64,000 nt of DNA from Collinsella aerofaciens (GTDB taxonomy: Bacteria > Actinomycetota > Coriobacteriia > Coriobacteriales > Coriobacteriaceae), in NCBI GenBank assembly GCA_021639365.1, contig JAJXHK010000003.1, positions 41,888-105,887 on the forward strand, in the 5' to 3' direction. Positions 44,831 through 56,565 of the stretch are shown piece after piece. The position numbers and the translations under genes are program-made. How positions within the stretch are numbered: position 1 is the stretch's first letter; every line of letters begins with the position of its first letter. Below the pieces are notes generated by a model. That model was not told the DNA's origin. It worked only from the letters and a program-made list of their open reading frames with translations, and made no database searches.

Positions 44831-46726
44831 ATGGATGCTCGCGTCAAGCAGCTTGTAAATATGATCGAGGACGCTCAGCCTGTCGCTGTCGCGGTACTTG
44901 CCAAGCGTCTCGAGGTAAGCGAGCGCGCCGTGAGAAACTATATCCATCGCGCAAACGACAACCTTGCAGGGGTTGCACGCATCGTTGGCAGCAAGGGGCA
45001 GTATCGTATCGATGTTGCACGTGCAGATGAGCTTGCTCGCTTGCTAGACGGTGCGGCTCTGGCCCATCCGGGCATTCCTGATACGCGCGACGGCCGTGTG
45101 TCCTTCCTTCTTAACGACCTCCTCATGCGGTCCCAGTGGGTGACGATTGAGGAGTATGCGGATTTACTCTACGTTTCGGCGCGAACTCTGTCCAATGACA
45201 TGCGTCTGGTAGAGCAGAAACTCGCCCAATTTGACTTAACGCTCGAAAAGCGCCCACGCTACGGAATCCGCGTTGCGGGCGGGGAGTCGCAGCGGCGCCT
45301 GTGCCTGGCCTCGCTGGTGAGGCCCGTGTTGCCCGACACCGACGATGCAAAGCTCGCCGAGCGCCTGCGGGCCATCGCCGCATGTGTGGACGATGCTCTG
45401 ACGGCCTCGCCCGTCACGGTGAGCTCGCTGGCATCCCGCAATCTCATCATGCATCTTTACATTGCTCTTGGCCGCATCGAGCAGGGCTGCTATGTCCCAG
45501 CTGCAGAATCGGACGTTCAAAAACTGGAGGGAACGCGCGAATACGCCGCGGCTTTCCAGATTGCCGCAAACATCAAGGATGCCCTGGGCGTGAGCATGCC
45601 CCGAGAAGAGGTTGCCTTTATCGCAATCCATTTGCTCGGCAGGGGCACGGGCGTGCCCGAGAAGGGCTCTGCCGTTATCTCGGACGAGATGTGGGAGATT
45701 GCTTCCGAGATGGTACGTGCGGTCAACGATGAGTTTAGGTTTGACTTTAGCGGCGATCTTGAACTTCGCATGAACCTTGCTCGGCATATCGGCCCTCTGG
45801 GCTATCGCCTTGAATATCACATGCATATGGATAACCCCATGCTGTCCGATATCAAGACGAGGTTTCCGTTGGCCTATTCGATGGCAGCTGGCACCTCGCA
45901 GGTACTCGAGCGTCATTTTGGCAGCCAGCCCTCTGATGAAGAGCTCGGCTACATCGCCATGGCATTTGCCCTGGCCCTCGAGCAGCAAGCCGACCAGCCG
46001 CGTCGCAAACGCATCCTGATCGTGTGCGCCTCGGGAGCGGGAAGCGCCCGTATGCTCGAGCACCAGTACCGCAAGCAGTTTGGCATGTATATCGATTCGA
46101 TTGAGACATGCGATGTCGCCCGCGTGGGAACGTTCGATTTTTCGCATATCGACTACGTGTTCACAACGGTGCCGCTCAACGTCAAGTTGCCCGTGCCCGT
46201 CCGCGAGGCCGATTTCTTCTTGGAGACGAGCGATGTCAACGCTATCCGCAAGGTGCTGAGCGACGACACTGCGCAATCGGACTCCGTGAGCTCTTTCTTT
46301 AGCCGTGCCCTGTTCTTCAACCGCGTTGAGGCGTCGTCGAAGCAGGCCGTTCTCCGATATCTCTCCGAGCGCGCCGTCGAGAGCGGCCGTGTCGATGCCC
46401 AGTTTGCCCAAGAGGTCGCCGAGCGCGAGAGCGCGAGCGCCACCTCGTTTGGCAATGGGGTAGCCATGCCCCATGGGATGCATCCCTTGAGCGCCGAGGC
46501 CTTTGTTACCGTGGGCCTGCTCGAACATCCCATTCTTTGGGACGAATACGGCCATGAGGTCGATATCGTCTTTATGGTGTCGTTTGCCCGGTCGGGCGGC
46601 GATGAGGCGCGGATCTTGAGCTCACTGCTCGCCGAGATCTTTATGGACCGCCAGGGGGTCGAGCGCCTACGCGAGCGCCGGTCCTGGCATGAGCTGATGG
46701 CGCTTGTGCAAGCGCATACGGCTTAA
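44831..46726 (+). CDS. PRD-containing PTS-controlled transcription activator (LicR/BglG class)
   Basis: 631 aa, ATG 44831 behind AAAGGAGGA. Two N-terminal helix-turn-helix domains (about 1-65 and 85-150), PRD1 (about 180-285; His in NLIMHLYIAL and FIAIHLLG), PRD2 (about 290-390; His in LARHIGPLG, but the second site reads YIAMAFALALE without His), an EIIB-like domain with Cys in ILIVCASGAGS (about 402) and an EIIA-like domain with His548 in AMPHGMHP. Such activators are switched on or off by phosphate from HPr and the cognate EIIB. It stands directly before the beta-glucoside PTS genes, which it most likely controls. Confidence 0.9.
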   Translation: MDARVKQLVNMIEDAQPVAVAVLAKRLEVSERAVRNYIHRANDNLAGVARIVGSKGQYRIDVARADELARLLDGAALAHPGIPDTRDGRVSFLLNDLLMRSQWVTIEEYADLLYVSARTLSNDMRLVEQKLAQFDLTLEKRPRYGIRVAGGESQRRLCLASLVRPVLPDTDDAKLAERLRAIAACVDDALTASPVTVSSLASRNLIMHLYIALGRIEQGCYVPAAESDVQKLEGTREYAAAFQIAANIKDALGVSMPREEVAFIAIHLLGRGTGVPEKGSAVISDEMWEIASEMVRAVNDEFRFDFSGDLELRMNLARHIGPLGYRLEYHMHMDNPMLSDIKTRFPLAYSMAAGTSQVLERHFGSQPSDEELGYIAMAFALALEQQADQPRRKRILIVCASGAGSARMLEHQYRKQFGMYIDSIETCDVARVGTFDFSHIDYVFTTVPLNVKLPVPVREADFFLETSDVNAIRKVLSDDTAQSDSVSSFFSRALFFNRVEASSKQAVLRYLSERAVESGRVDAQFAQEVAERESASATSFGNGVAMPHGMHPLSAEAFVTVGLLEHPILWDEYGHEVDIVFMVSFARSGGDEARILSSLLAEIFMDRQGVERLRERRSWHELMALVQAHTA

Positions 46727-46845
46727 GACTTCTTTTGTCGATGACCCTGTCAGTCTACCTGCAATAAACCTCGAGGATTGCGGGCGGGAGATAGGCGTTT
46801 CGAATATTCAAGTACAAACCAAACATCACGGGAGAGGAGACCGTT

Positions 46846-47172
46846 ATGGACGATCAGGGAACCGAGATGGTTTCGTTTCAGCTGGTCGCTGCAGCGGGAG
46901 AGGCACGCAGCCTTGCCTTCGAAGCCCTTGAAAAGGCAAAGGCGGGGGATTTTGACGCCGCCGCCAAACTCATGAAGCAGTCAAAGGATGCGGGAATCAA
47001 GGCTCACCACATCCAAACGCAGCTGCTTTCGACTGAGGCAGCGGGCGAGCATCTGTCGGTGGATGTGTTGCTGGTCCATGCTCAGGACCACCTCATGTGC
47101 TCCATGCTTGCTCAGGAGCTCGTGCAGGAGCTGATCTGCCTGTATGAGCGCACTGCAACCAAGAACGCCTAG
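46846..47172 (+). CDS. PTS lactose/cellobiose-family EIIA
   Basis: 108 aa from ATG 46846 behind GAGAGGAG. All-helical EIIA-Lac: VAAAGEARSLAFEAL near the start and the active His78 in LLVHAQDHLM. It passes phosphate from HPr to EIIB Cys7 encoded next. First structural gene of the unit EIIA-EIIB-EIIC-GH1, 119 bp after the regulator; an own promoter in that gap is possible but not clear. Confidence 0.92.
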   Translation: MDDQGTEMVSFQLVAAAGEARSLAFEALEKAKAGDFDAAAKLMKQSKDAGIKAHHIQTQLLSTEAAGEHLSVDVLLVHAQDHLMCSMLAQELVQELICLYERTATKNA

Positions 47173-47218
47173 CGGCGTGCGGTGACTATCCAACCAATCA
47201 ATGCGAAGGGAATCCCTT

Positions 47219-47512
47219 ATGAAGATCCTTCTTGTTTGCGCAGCTGGTCTGTCTACAAGCATTCTGATGAAGAAACTCGAGAAATATGCGGAGCAAAACG
47301 GCATCGAGCTCGATATCGATGCGGTGGGTATCGGCGAGTATCAGGAGACGTGCGCCAATTATGACGTGCTGCTCTTGGGGCCGCAGGTGTCCTACCAGCT
47401 CAACACCGTCAAGCAGGGGAGCGGTAAGCCGACCGCGGTCATCCCCGCACAGGACTACGGCATGGGCAACGCCGCCAACGTGCTGGCACTCGCCCAGTCG
47501 CTGTTGGGTTAG
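47219..47512 (+). CDS. PTS lactose/cellobiose-family EIIB
   Basis: 97 aa. The start is ATG 47219 because EIIB-Cel begins MKILLVCAAGLSTS with phospho-Cys7; an upstream ATG at 47201 would add six residues. Site AAGGGAAT upstream is modest. The GPQVSYQL motif (about 58-65) is typical. Transfers phosphate to the disaccharide bound by EIIC; nine bases separate it from EIIC. Confidence 0.93.
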   Translation: MKILLVCAAGLSTSILMKKLEKYAEQNGIELDIDAVGIGEYQETCANYDVLLLGPQVSYQLNTVKQGSGKPTAVIPAQDYGMGNAANVLALAQSLLG

Positions 47513-47521
47513 GAGGCAACC

Positions 47522-50327
<2,806 letters not shown>

Positions 50328-50341
50328 CCCTTGCAAGTCTG

Positions 50342-50375
50342 CTGCCCCCGCGGCCCGTTTCGGCCGCGGGGGCTT
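50342..50375 (+). terminator. Terminator of the beta-glucoside PTS operon
   Basis: GCCCCCGCGGCC pairs with GGCCGCGGGGGC around CGTTTC, followed by TTTTGC. Confidence 0.8.
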
Positions 50376-50415
50376 TTGCTATTTACCTAGTCCCCGATGA
50401 GACCCTCATTCTGTG

Positions 50416-50480
50416 GGTAGTCGTTGGGGACGTTCTTAAACGACTACTCATTTAAGTCTGTCCCCAATGACTGCGGAAAC
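50416..50480. repeat. GGGGACGTTC plus ACTCATTTAAGTC repeat, second locus
   Basis: GTAGTCGTTGGGGACGTTC... followed by the exact 25-bp unit at 50446-50470 also found at 44617-44641. A variant CTTGGGGACGTTTC flanked by GCCGG/CCGGC arms follows to about 50515. Confidence 0.65.
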
Positions 50481-50552
50481 CCGGCACTTGGGGACGTTTC
50501 TTTCCTGCCGGCAGCTTGGGACAGTCCTTAAAGGCCACTGTCGATCAACTGC

Positions 50553-50723
50553 GGAAAGTGCATCCCAGGATGAACGTCCAAAACGGGATCTAGTTTCCCT
50601 TGAGGTCCTCAACGGGAAAATGCATCCCGGAATTTGGCCGAAAAGCGGGATGTTGTTTCCCAAACGGACCGCTAGCGGAAAGCGCATCTCACCATTGAGT
50701 TCCAAAGTGGGATGCGCTTTCCG
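50553..50723. repeat. Three tandem palindromes of the GGAAAGCGCATC type
   Basis: Unit 1 50553-50598, unit 2 50614-50661, unit 3 50676-50723. Each has arms like GGAAAgyGCATCyC and its complement (GGGATGCGCTTTCC in unit 3) around 16-18 bases. Unit 3 pairs almost perfectly over 17 bp. They sit between converging genes. Confidence 0.7.
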
Positions 50724-50751
50724 TACCGGCGGTTCCTGGCAATCTGGGACT

Positions 50752-50807
50752 ACTCATTTAAGTCTGTCCCCAATGAGTGACCACTCATTTAAGTCTGTCC
50801 CCAATGA
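50752..50807. repeat. Two direct 25-bp ACTCATTTAAGTC units
   Basis: Exact copies at 50752-50776 and 50783-50807, identical to those at 44617 and 50446. The second touches the stop codon of the C39-like gene. Confidence 0.75.
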
Positions 50808-51809
50808 CTAGTAGTAGGCCCACATGGCTTCGACTTCGTTGAGGACCTCTACGACGCCCCAGCGGCGGGCGCTGCGACTGGCCGAGTTGGGGTCGTAGAC
50901 GCCAATCTGGTTGGCGTCGTCGATACCGTAGAGCACGATGTAGTGACCCACGTTAGTAAAGGTGCCGGGGCGCACTGCGGCGATGATGGGTGCGCCCGAG
51001 CGAAGTGCCTGGGTCATCGAGTCGCGATCGTTATAGAGCTGCGTTCCGTTGAGTCCCAGCTGCCACGCGCCTCCTGTCATAAACGACCATTCGGTGGCGC
51101 CGGTGGGGGCGTAATTGCCGGCTTCGGCCAGTGCGCACATATCGACCGGCGTCTTATCGGTGTGGCCGGTCTTAAATATGTAGACCATGGTGAGGCAGGT
51201 GGGGCCGCAGGCGTTTTCGCGAATGGTGCCGCCGGCGTAGGGCAGCTCCGACCATGCGGGGTCAATTTGGTAGATGTGGGGCATGGTGCCGGCTTGCCAT
51301 TGCGACCGCGGGGTCGAGAACGCAAACGAATAGCCGGGAGCGACCGGGGCCTTGAGCAGCTTATCCTCGGCGGTCGGTTCAAGGCCGGCTGAGCCGTGAG
51401 AGATGCAGGACCCCAAGAACAAAAAGGCCAGGCAGGCAGCAATGGAACAAAGCGCAAGGCGGAGGCGCCGGACGGGCAGTCCATGGCTATTGGCATGTGG
51501 TGCGGGACGAGAGCCCGAGCTGCCGCGGCCGCGTTGGGGTTGCGAAAAGGAGCGCTTAACGTAGTAGTCGGTCTTACGGCGATCATAGCGGCGTGGCTGC
51601 GATGCGTCGGTCTGGCGTTGGCGCGTGCTCGTGCTCGCGCGGTTTGACTGCTGCGCGGTGCGGCTTTGTTGTCGCGAAGAAGCCCCAAGCTGCTCTTGTG
51701 GCCGTTGCGGGCTGTCGTTGTCGGAGGTGCTTCTGGGCGTTGGCGTAGTGCGACCGGCAAGGCGCACACTTTGTGGCCGCTGGTCGCCATCGTTGTATCC
51801 GTATGCCAT
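50808..51809 (-). CDS. Membrane-anchored C39-like cysteine peptidase
   Basis: 333 aa from ATG 51809 (MAYGYNDGDQ), nine bases after AAGG. A basic, Gln/Ser/Arg-rich low-complexity cytoplasmic part (about 1-110), one span ending LGSC (about 118-137), then an outside peptidase_C39_2 domain: catalytic Cys201 in ENACGPTC, His in NVGHYIVLYG and Asp in YDPNSASRS. It probably cuts peptides or cell-wall stems outside the membrane. It is not near the RiPP island and has no export domain, so a link with the leaderless-protease question there is only speculation. Confidence 0.82.
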   Translation of the reverse strand: MAYGYNDGDQRPQSVRLAGRTTPTPRSTSDNDSPQRPQEQLGASSRQQSRTAQQSNRASTSTRQRQTDASQPRRYDRRKTDYYVKRSFSQPQRGRGSSGSRPAPHANSHGLPVRRLRLALCSIAACLAFLFLGSCISHGSAGLEPTAEDKLLKAPVAPGYSFAFSTPRSQWQAGTMPHIYQIDPAWSELPYAGGTIRENACGPTCLTMVYIFKTGHTDKTPVDMCALAEAGNYAPTGATEWSFMTGGAWQLGLNGTQLYNDRDSMTQALRSGAPIIAAVRPGTFTNVGHYIVLYGIDDANQIGVYDPNSASRSARRWGVVEVLNEVEAMWAYY

Positions 51810-52099
51810 TCGAATCACCTTGCCTCATGTGTAACTTGTCTATCCTACATAAAAAGATGCACGACACATGGGCATGTGCGCCAAAAGCCTGACAAATGGT
51901 ATGAACGTTGCCGCGCCGCGCGCCAAGCGTCACGGCAACAGGTCTTCAAAAGCAGACAAGATGAAAGCGTCCAAGACGAATGACGCCTTCCGCCGTTCGT
52001 CCCAAAAACGGCGCCGCTCGTTTTACAGTTCTGCCTTCGGTCGAGCCACAAGCGGCGCTGCTGTGCCAAGGCCGTATCTTAAAGCCACGAAATAAAAGC

Positions 52100-52144
52100 G
52101 CGCGGCAAAACAGACCGCGCAAGGGGTGACGCCAAAGAGGCGTC
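52100..52144 (+). promoter_or_regulatory. Two leader hairpins before the permease
   Basis: GCGCGG/CCGCGC (52100-52120) and GACGCC/GGCGTC (52128-52144), the second ending eight bases before AAGGAGGGG. They may control the permease message. The rest of 51822-52099 holds only a basic 75-codon frame without a ribosome-binding site, which I do not accept as a gene. Confidence 0.4.
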
Positions 52145-52165
52145 AATAAGGAAAGGAGGGGAACA

Positions 52166-53617
52166 ATGGCGGACAAGAACGCAGAAGTTGCAGTCGAGGG
52201 TAACGGCGGCATGAAGAAAACGCTTTCGCTCTGGAACTTCTTCACCATCGGTTTCGGCGCCATCATCGGAACTGGCTGGGTTCTGCAGGTCGGCGACTGG
52301 ATGGTCGTGGGCGGCGGTCCCGTTCCCGCTATGATCGCATTCCTCTTGGGTGCAATCTTCCTCGTGCCCGTCGGAGCTGTTTTCGGTGAGCTCACGGCTG
52401 CTATCCCCATCTCGGGTGGCATCGTCGAGTATGTTGATCGTAGCTTTGGCCGTACGCTGAGCTACATCACCGGATGGCTTTTGGCCCTGGGCAACGGCAT
52501 CCTGTGCCCGTGGGAGGCCATCGCCATCTCGACCCTCGTGTCCGAGATGTTCGGCAGCCTGCCCGGTCTTGAGTGGCTGCGTGCCGTCAAGCTCTATACC
52601 ATCCTGGGCGCTGACGTTTACCTGTTCCCGACGCTGATCGCGCTCGGCTTTGCAGTCTACGTCATCTTCCTCAACTTCCGCGGCGCCAGCTCGGCCGCCA
52701 AGCTCCAGGCCTTCCTGACCAAGGCCCTGCTCTGCGGCATGCTGCTCGCCATGGGTGTCTCGCTGTTCACTGGCTCGCCGGACAACGCCATGCCCGTGTT
52801 CTCCCAGGTCGCCGGCGCTGGTGGCGGCAAGGCCGCTACCGAGAGCACCAGCCTGTTCGCCGGCATCGTGTCGGTCCTGGTTCTGACCCCGTTCTTCTAC
52901 GCCGGTTTCGACACCATTCCTCAGCAGGCTGAGGAAGCAGCCGAGGGCCTCAACTGGAACAAGTTCGGCAAGATCATCTCCCTGGCCCTGCTGGCCGCCG
53001 GCGGCTTCTACATGGTCTGCATCTACTCGTTCGGCACCATCCTCGACTGGCATGAGTTTGTTAAGAGCCCGGTTCCCGCGCTTGCCTGCCTCAAGGGCAT
53101 CAACATGCTTCTGTACCTGGCCATGCTCGTCATCGCCACGCTTGGACCCATGGGCCCGATGAACTCCTTCTACGGCGCCACGAGCCGCATCATGCTCGCC
53201 ATGGGCCGCAAGGGCCAGCTGCCCGAGAAATTCGCCGAGGTCGACCCCAAGTCCGGCGCTCCCAAGCTCGCCTGCGTCGTTCTGGGCGTCATCACCGTCA
53301 TCGGTCCGTTCCTGGGCAAGAACATGCTCATCCCTCTGACCAACGTGTCGGCTCTCGCCTTCATCTTCTCCTGCGGCATGGTCGCCCTCGCCTGCCTGCG
53401 CATGCGCTTCACCGAGCCCGACCTGCCTCGTCCCTACGAAGTTCCCGGCGGCAAGTTTGGCATCGGCCTCGCTATCGCTGCCTGCGCCATCATCATCGGC
53501 CTGCTCGTGATTCCGTTCTCTCCCGCCTCCCTCAACATGGTGGAGTGGAGCATCGTGATCGGCTGGTTGACTATTGGCCTGGCCCTCATGGCTTTCACCA
53601 ATTCCCGCAAAAAGTAA
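52166..53617 (+). CDS. APC-superfamily amino-acid permease
   Basis: 483 aa, ATG 52166 behind AAAGGAGGGG. About twelve spans; first span FFTIGFGAIIGTGWVLQVG carries the APC GxGxxIG-like binding loop, and the helix-6 region FYAGFDTIPQQAEEA is typical of the family. It imports an amino acid or amine with protons or by exchange. The amidohydrolase 131 bp downstream may act on the same compound or a precursor. Confidence 0.88.
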   Translation: MADKNAEVAVEGNGGMKKTLSLWNFFTIGFGAIIGTGWVLQVGDWMVVGGGPVPAMIAFLLGAIFLVPVGAVFGELTAAIPISGGIVEYVDRSFGRTLSYITGWLLALGNGILCPWEAIAISTLVSEMFGSLPGLEWLRAVKLYTILGADVYLFPTLIALGFAVYVIFLNFRGASSAAKLQAFLTKALLCGMLLAMGVSLFTGSPDNAMPVFSQVAGAGGGKAATESTSLFAGIVSVLVLTPFFYAGFDTIPQQAEEAAEGLNWNKFGKIISLALLAAGGFYMVCIYSFGTILDWHEFVKSPVPALACLKGINMLLYLAMLVIATLGPMGPMNSFYGATSRIMLAMGRKGQLPEKFAEVDPKSGAPKLACVVLGVITVIGPFLGKNMLIPLTNVSALAFIFSCGMVALACLRMRFTEPDLPRPYEVPGGKFGIGLAIAACAIIIGLLVIPFSPASLNMVEWSIVIGWLTIGLALMAFTNSRKK

Positions 53618-53637
53618 CGCCGAGCCGGGGCGGATCG

Positions 53638-53666
53638 GGTGCGCGGGACCCTCTCTCCCGCGCACC
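53638..53666. terminator. Hairpin between permease and amidohydrolase
   Basis: Perfect 11-bp stem GGTGCGCGGGA/TCCCGCGCACC with a 7-base loop, no T-run. Likely a partial attenuator or message-end stabiliser. Confidence 0.45.
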
Positions 53667-53748
53667 GAACCCGGCACCACTTGGGTAGCTTTGTGAGGCC
53701 TTAACCCAGCACGGCCTCGCCCACTATATGGATCCATAAGGAGGAACC

Positions 53749-55026
53749 ATGTCCACTAAGTATGCAATCGTTGGCGGCAAGCTCATCGACGGTACCGGTG
53801 CCGAGCCGGTCGAGAACTCCCTCGTTCTCGTCGACGACAACGGCAAGATCGAGTACGCCGGCGCCATGCAGGACCTTCCCGAGGGCGTTGAGGTTATCGA
53901 CGCCGCCGGCAAGACCGTCCTTCCCGGCCTGATCGACACTCACCTGCACTTCTCGGGCAACTTGACCGACGATGACACCGACTGGGTCATGCAGCCGCTC
54001 CTCGAGAAGCAGGCCGTCGCCGTCAAGCAGGCCTACGACTGCCTCACCCACGGCCTCACCACCGTCTGCGAGATCGGCCGCTTTGGTATCCAGATCCGTG
54101 ACTGCATCGACAAGGGCGTCTTTAAGGGCCCGCGCGTTCTGGCCACCGGCCTCGGCTTCTGCCGCGTTGCCGGTCACGGTGACTCCCACCACTGCACCCA
54201 GGAGCTCAACAAGGAATCCCACCCCTGGGGCGACCAGGTCGACGGTCCTTGGGATCTGCGCAAGGCTGTCCGTCGTCGCCTGCGCGAGAACCCCGATGCC
54301 ATCAAGATCTGGGCTACCGGTGGTGGCATCTGGCGCTGGGACTCCGGCCGCGACCAGCACTACTGCTCCGAGGAGATCCAGGCTGTGGTCGAAGAGGCCA
54401 AGATGGTCGGCATCCCCGTGTGGAGTCACTGCTACAACAACCACGCCGCTGCCTACGATTCCGTTCGCTTTGGCTGCGAGCAGCTGATTCACGGTTTCGA
54501 TATCGATGAGCGCACCATGGACCTTATGGCCGAGCAGGGCACCTTCTTCACCCCGACGATTGCCTTCCTGCCCACCTGGTACGCCACCTATCCGCCCGTC
54601 TACGTCCCCGAGCTGCACGACAAGTACGAGGGCACCCTGGTTGAGAAGGAGCTGCAGCGCAACTACGACTGCCTGCGCGAGGCCAAGAAGCGCGGCGTCG
54701 TCATGACGATCGGCTCCGACTCCTTCTCCTTCGTCACCCCGTATGGCACCTGCTCCATCGAGGAGATGTACGAGTTCGTCGACAAGATCGGCTTCACCCC
54801 GGTCGAGACCATCACCTGCGCCACCCTCAACGGTGCCAAGATGTGCCACATCGAGGACGAGACCGGTTCCATCGAGGCCGGCAAGTGCGCCGACCTGCTG
54901 GTCGTCAACGGTGACGTCGCCGCCGACATCCACGTGCTCAACACCGACAACATGGACGTCATCATGAAGGACGGCTGGATTGTCGAAGCCGGCAGCTTCG
55001 GCGAGGCAAACAAGTACAGTGCCTAA
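53749..55026 (+). CDS. Metal-dependent amidohydrolase
   Basis: 425 aa from ATG 53749 after AAGGAGGAACC. TIM-barrel amidohydrolase with DTHLHF (His65, His67), a Lys-containing AIKIWATGGG strand (about 184-193), WSHCYNN and LIHGFDID with further metal His residues, and Asp in TIGSDSFSF. Close in layout to imidazolonepropionase/prolidase-like members that open cyclic amides or cut acyl-amino acids. The exact substrate cannot be told; the permease upstream suggests an imported amino-acid derivative. High codon bias, so well expressed. Confidence 0.85.
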   Translation: MSTKYAIVGGKLIDGTGAEPVENSLVLVDDNGKIEYAGAMQDLPEGVEVIDAAGKTVLPGLIDTHLHFSGNLTDDDTDWVMQPLLEKQAVAVKQAYDCLTHGLTTVCEIGRFGIQIRDCIDKGVFKGPRVLATGLGFCRVAGHGDSHHCTQELNKESHPWGDQVDGPWDLRKAVRRRLRENPDAIKIWATGGGIWRWDSGRDQHYCSEEIQAVVEEAKMVGIPVWSHCYNNHAAAYDSVRFGCEQLIHGFDIDERTMDLMAEQGTFFTPTIAFLPTWYATYPPVYVPELHDKYEGTLVEKELQRNYDCLREAKKRGVVMTIGSDSFSFVTPYGTCSIEEMYEFVDKIGFTPVETITCATLNGAKMCHIEDETGSIEAGKCADLLVVNGDVAADIHVLNTDNMDVIMKDGWIVEAGSFGEANKYSA

Positions 55027-55084
55027 GCTACCGTTCATCGATGGCTGGATGTAAAACACAGTATTTGATTGCATAATGCAATGG

Positions 55085-55110
55085 AGAGGGTCGCTTGCGG
55101 CCCTCTTTAT
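55085..55110 (+). terminator. Leader hairpin with T-run before the first LytS-like gene
   Basis: AGAGGG (55085-55090) pairs with CCCTCT (55101-55106), inner CGC/GCG, then TTATTG. It may end the amidohydrolase message or attenuate the sensor gene. Confidence 0.5.
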
Positions 55111-55138
55111 TGCTATGGGGTGCGTCAGTAAGAAGGGG

Positions 55139-56530
55139 ATGACGGTGGATCTCAATAGGCTGATTCTGGGCAAGAGCTACAACTCTACCAAGGTCTTTCG
55201 TACCGCTCAGCATGTGGTTCAAGCCATCTTGCTCGGTATTGTCGTTCCGCTGCTTATCCTGCTGCTCATCTGGGATCTAACCGATAATCCCAATCCCGTT
55301 CCGGCCGTTGTCGTCATCGCCGGCTTGGTCATGCTGTGCTTCTTCTTCTCGTACGTCTTTGTCGTTCCCGACGACCTCACATCGAGCGCAACCGACCGCA
55401 CGCTCGCCATCGCTTCAAAAATATTCGCCTACACGTCGCGCGGCCTTACGCCCGAAGCTGCCCTGGGCGCCTCTAAGATCATCCTGTCCGAAACTATCGC
55501 CTCTGCCATCTGCTTTACCGACGGCAAGCAGGTGTTGGCAAGCTGGGGCGAGGATTCGGCAAAGTGTCCCGCCGGCACCCCGGTGGTGCTCAAGACCACG
55601 CTCAACGTGATCAACAGCGGTGAGCAAAGCGTGTTTTCGCGCGACGCCTCCAATGAGACGGGTGGCTACTTTCCGCGCCTGCGCGCCGGTATTGTCGCAC
55701 CGCTTACCGTGCGCGGGCATTGCGTGGGCACGCTCGAGCTGTATTATCCCCGTCTGAGCAGCATCGATATGCGCCAGACGGCGCTTGCCTCGGGCTTTGC
55801 CGACCTCATTTCCACGCAGCTTGCGAGCTTTGAGCTCGAGCGCCAGGACGAGCTCACGGCCCGCGTGGAGCTGCGCGCCTTGCAATCGCAGGTCGATCCT
55901 CATTTTCTGTTTAACACCATCAGTACCATCGTGTCGCTCGTTCGAACCGAGCCCGACAAGGCGCGGTCGCTGCTGATCGACTTTTCCAATTACTATCGTC
56001 AGACGCTTTCTGATTCCGATACGCTCACCACGCTCGAGCACGAGGTGGAACAGGGCACTCGCTATATCAATCTAATGCAGGCTCGTTATGGCGACGGCCG
56101 TCTGCGCGTTTCGGTCGACATCGACTTTGAGGTGCGCGACAGCCTGGTGCCGCCGTTTATCTTGCAGCCGCTGCTCGAAAACTGCATCAAGCATGCGCAG
56201 CGCGAGACCGAGCCGCTTTCTATTCGTGTTAGGGCTTTTGAGACCGATGACGGCTTGGAGATCATCGTCGAAGATGACGGCATCGGTATGAGCGAAGAAG
56301 TCTGCGCGCATCTGTTTGAGCAACATCGCCGAGAGGAGCCCGAGAGCATTACCGCCGACGGCTCCATCAAGCGAGGTTGCGGCCTGGCGCTCTTCAACGT
56401 GCTTCAGCGCATCCATTTCTTTTACGGAGAAGATTCCGGCATGCGCGTGGAGTCCCAGGAGGACGTGGGGACGCAGGTTATCGTCGAGCTGAACGGCGAG
56501 CCGCATGAGCCGGCGCCGTTGACGGCGTAG
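55139..56530 (+). CDS. LytS/YehU-type sensor histidine kinase (first system)
   Basis: 463 aa if ATG 55139 is used; AAGGGG is right against it, so GTG 55145 is an alternative. Two N-terminal spans (about 22-75), a GAF-like sensor domain (about 85-240), then His_kinase with the phospho-His in VDPHFLFNT (about 255) and an ATPase domain with LLENCIKHA and EDDGIGM. Such kinases sense cell-envelope or metabolite signals and phosphorylate a LytTR regulator, here encoded 35 bp later. A homologous pair is at 61.1-63.2 kb. Confidence 0.9.
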   Translation: MTVDLNRLILGKSYNSTKVFRTAQHVVQAILLGIVVPLLILLLIWDLTDNPNPVPAVVVIAGLVMLCFFFSYVFVVPDDLTSSATDRTLAIASKIFAYTSRGLTPEAALGASKIILSETIASAICFTDGKQVLASWGEDSAKCPAGTPVVLKTTLNVINSGEQSVFSRDASNETGGYFPRLRAGIVAPLTVRGHCVGTLELYYPRLSSIDMRQTALASGFADLISTQLASFELERQDELTARVELRALQSQVDPHFLFNTISTIVSLVRTEPDKARSLLIDFSNYYRQTLSDSDTLTTLEHEVEQGTRYINLMQARYGDGRLRVSVDIDFEVRDSLVPPFILQPLLENCIKHAQRETEPLSIRVRAFETDDGLEIIVEDDGIGMSEEVCAHLFEQHRREEPESITADGSIKRGCGLALFNVLQRIHFFYGEDSGMRVESQEDVGTQVIVELNGEPHEPAPLTA

Positions 56531-56565
56531 CACGCGAGTATATTGAGGAGAGAGAGGAAGCGCAC

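Noticed and set aside
51868..52095. 75-codon basic frame between the C39-like gene and the permease
   Set aside because: No ribosome-binding site, low-complexity Arg/Ser/Lys composition, ends in the leader hairpins.
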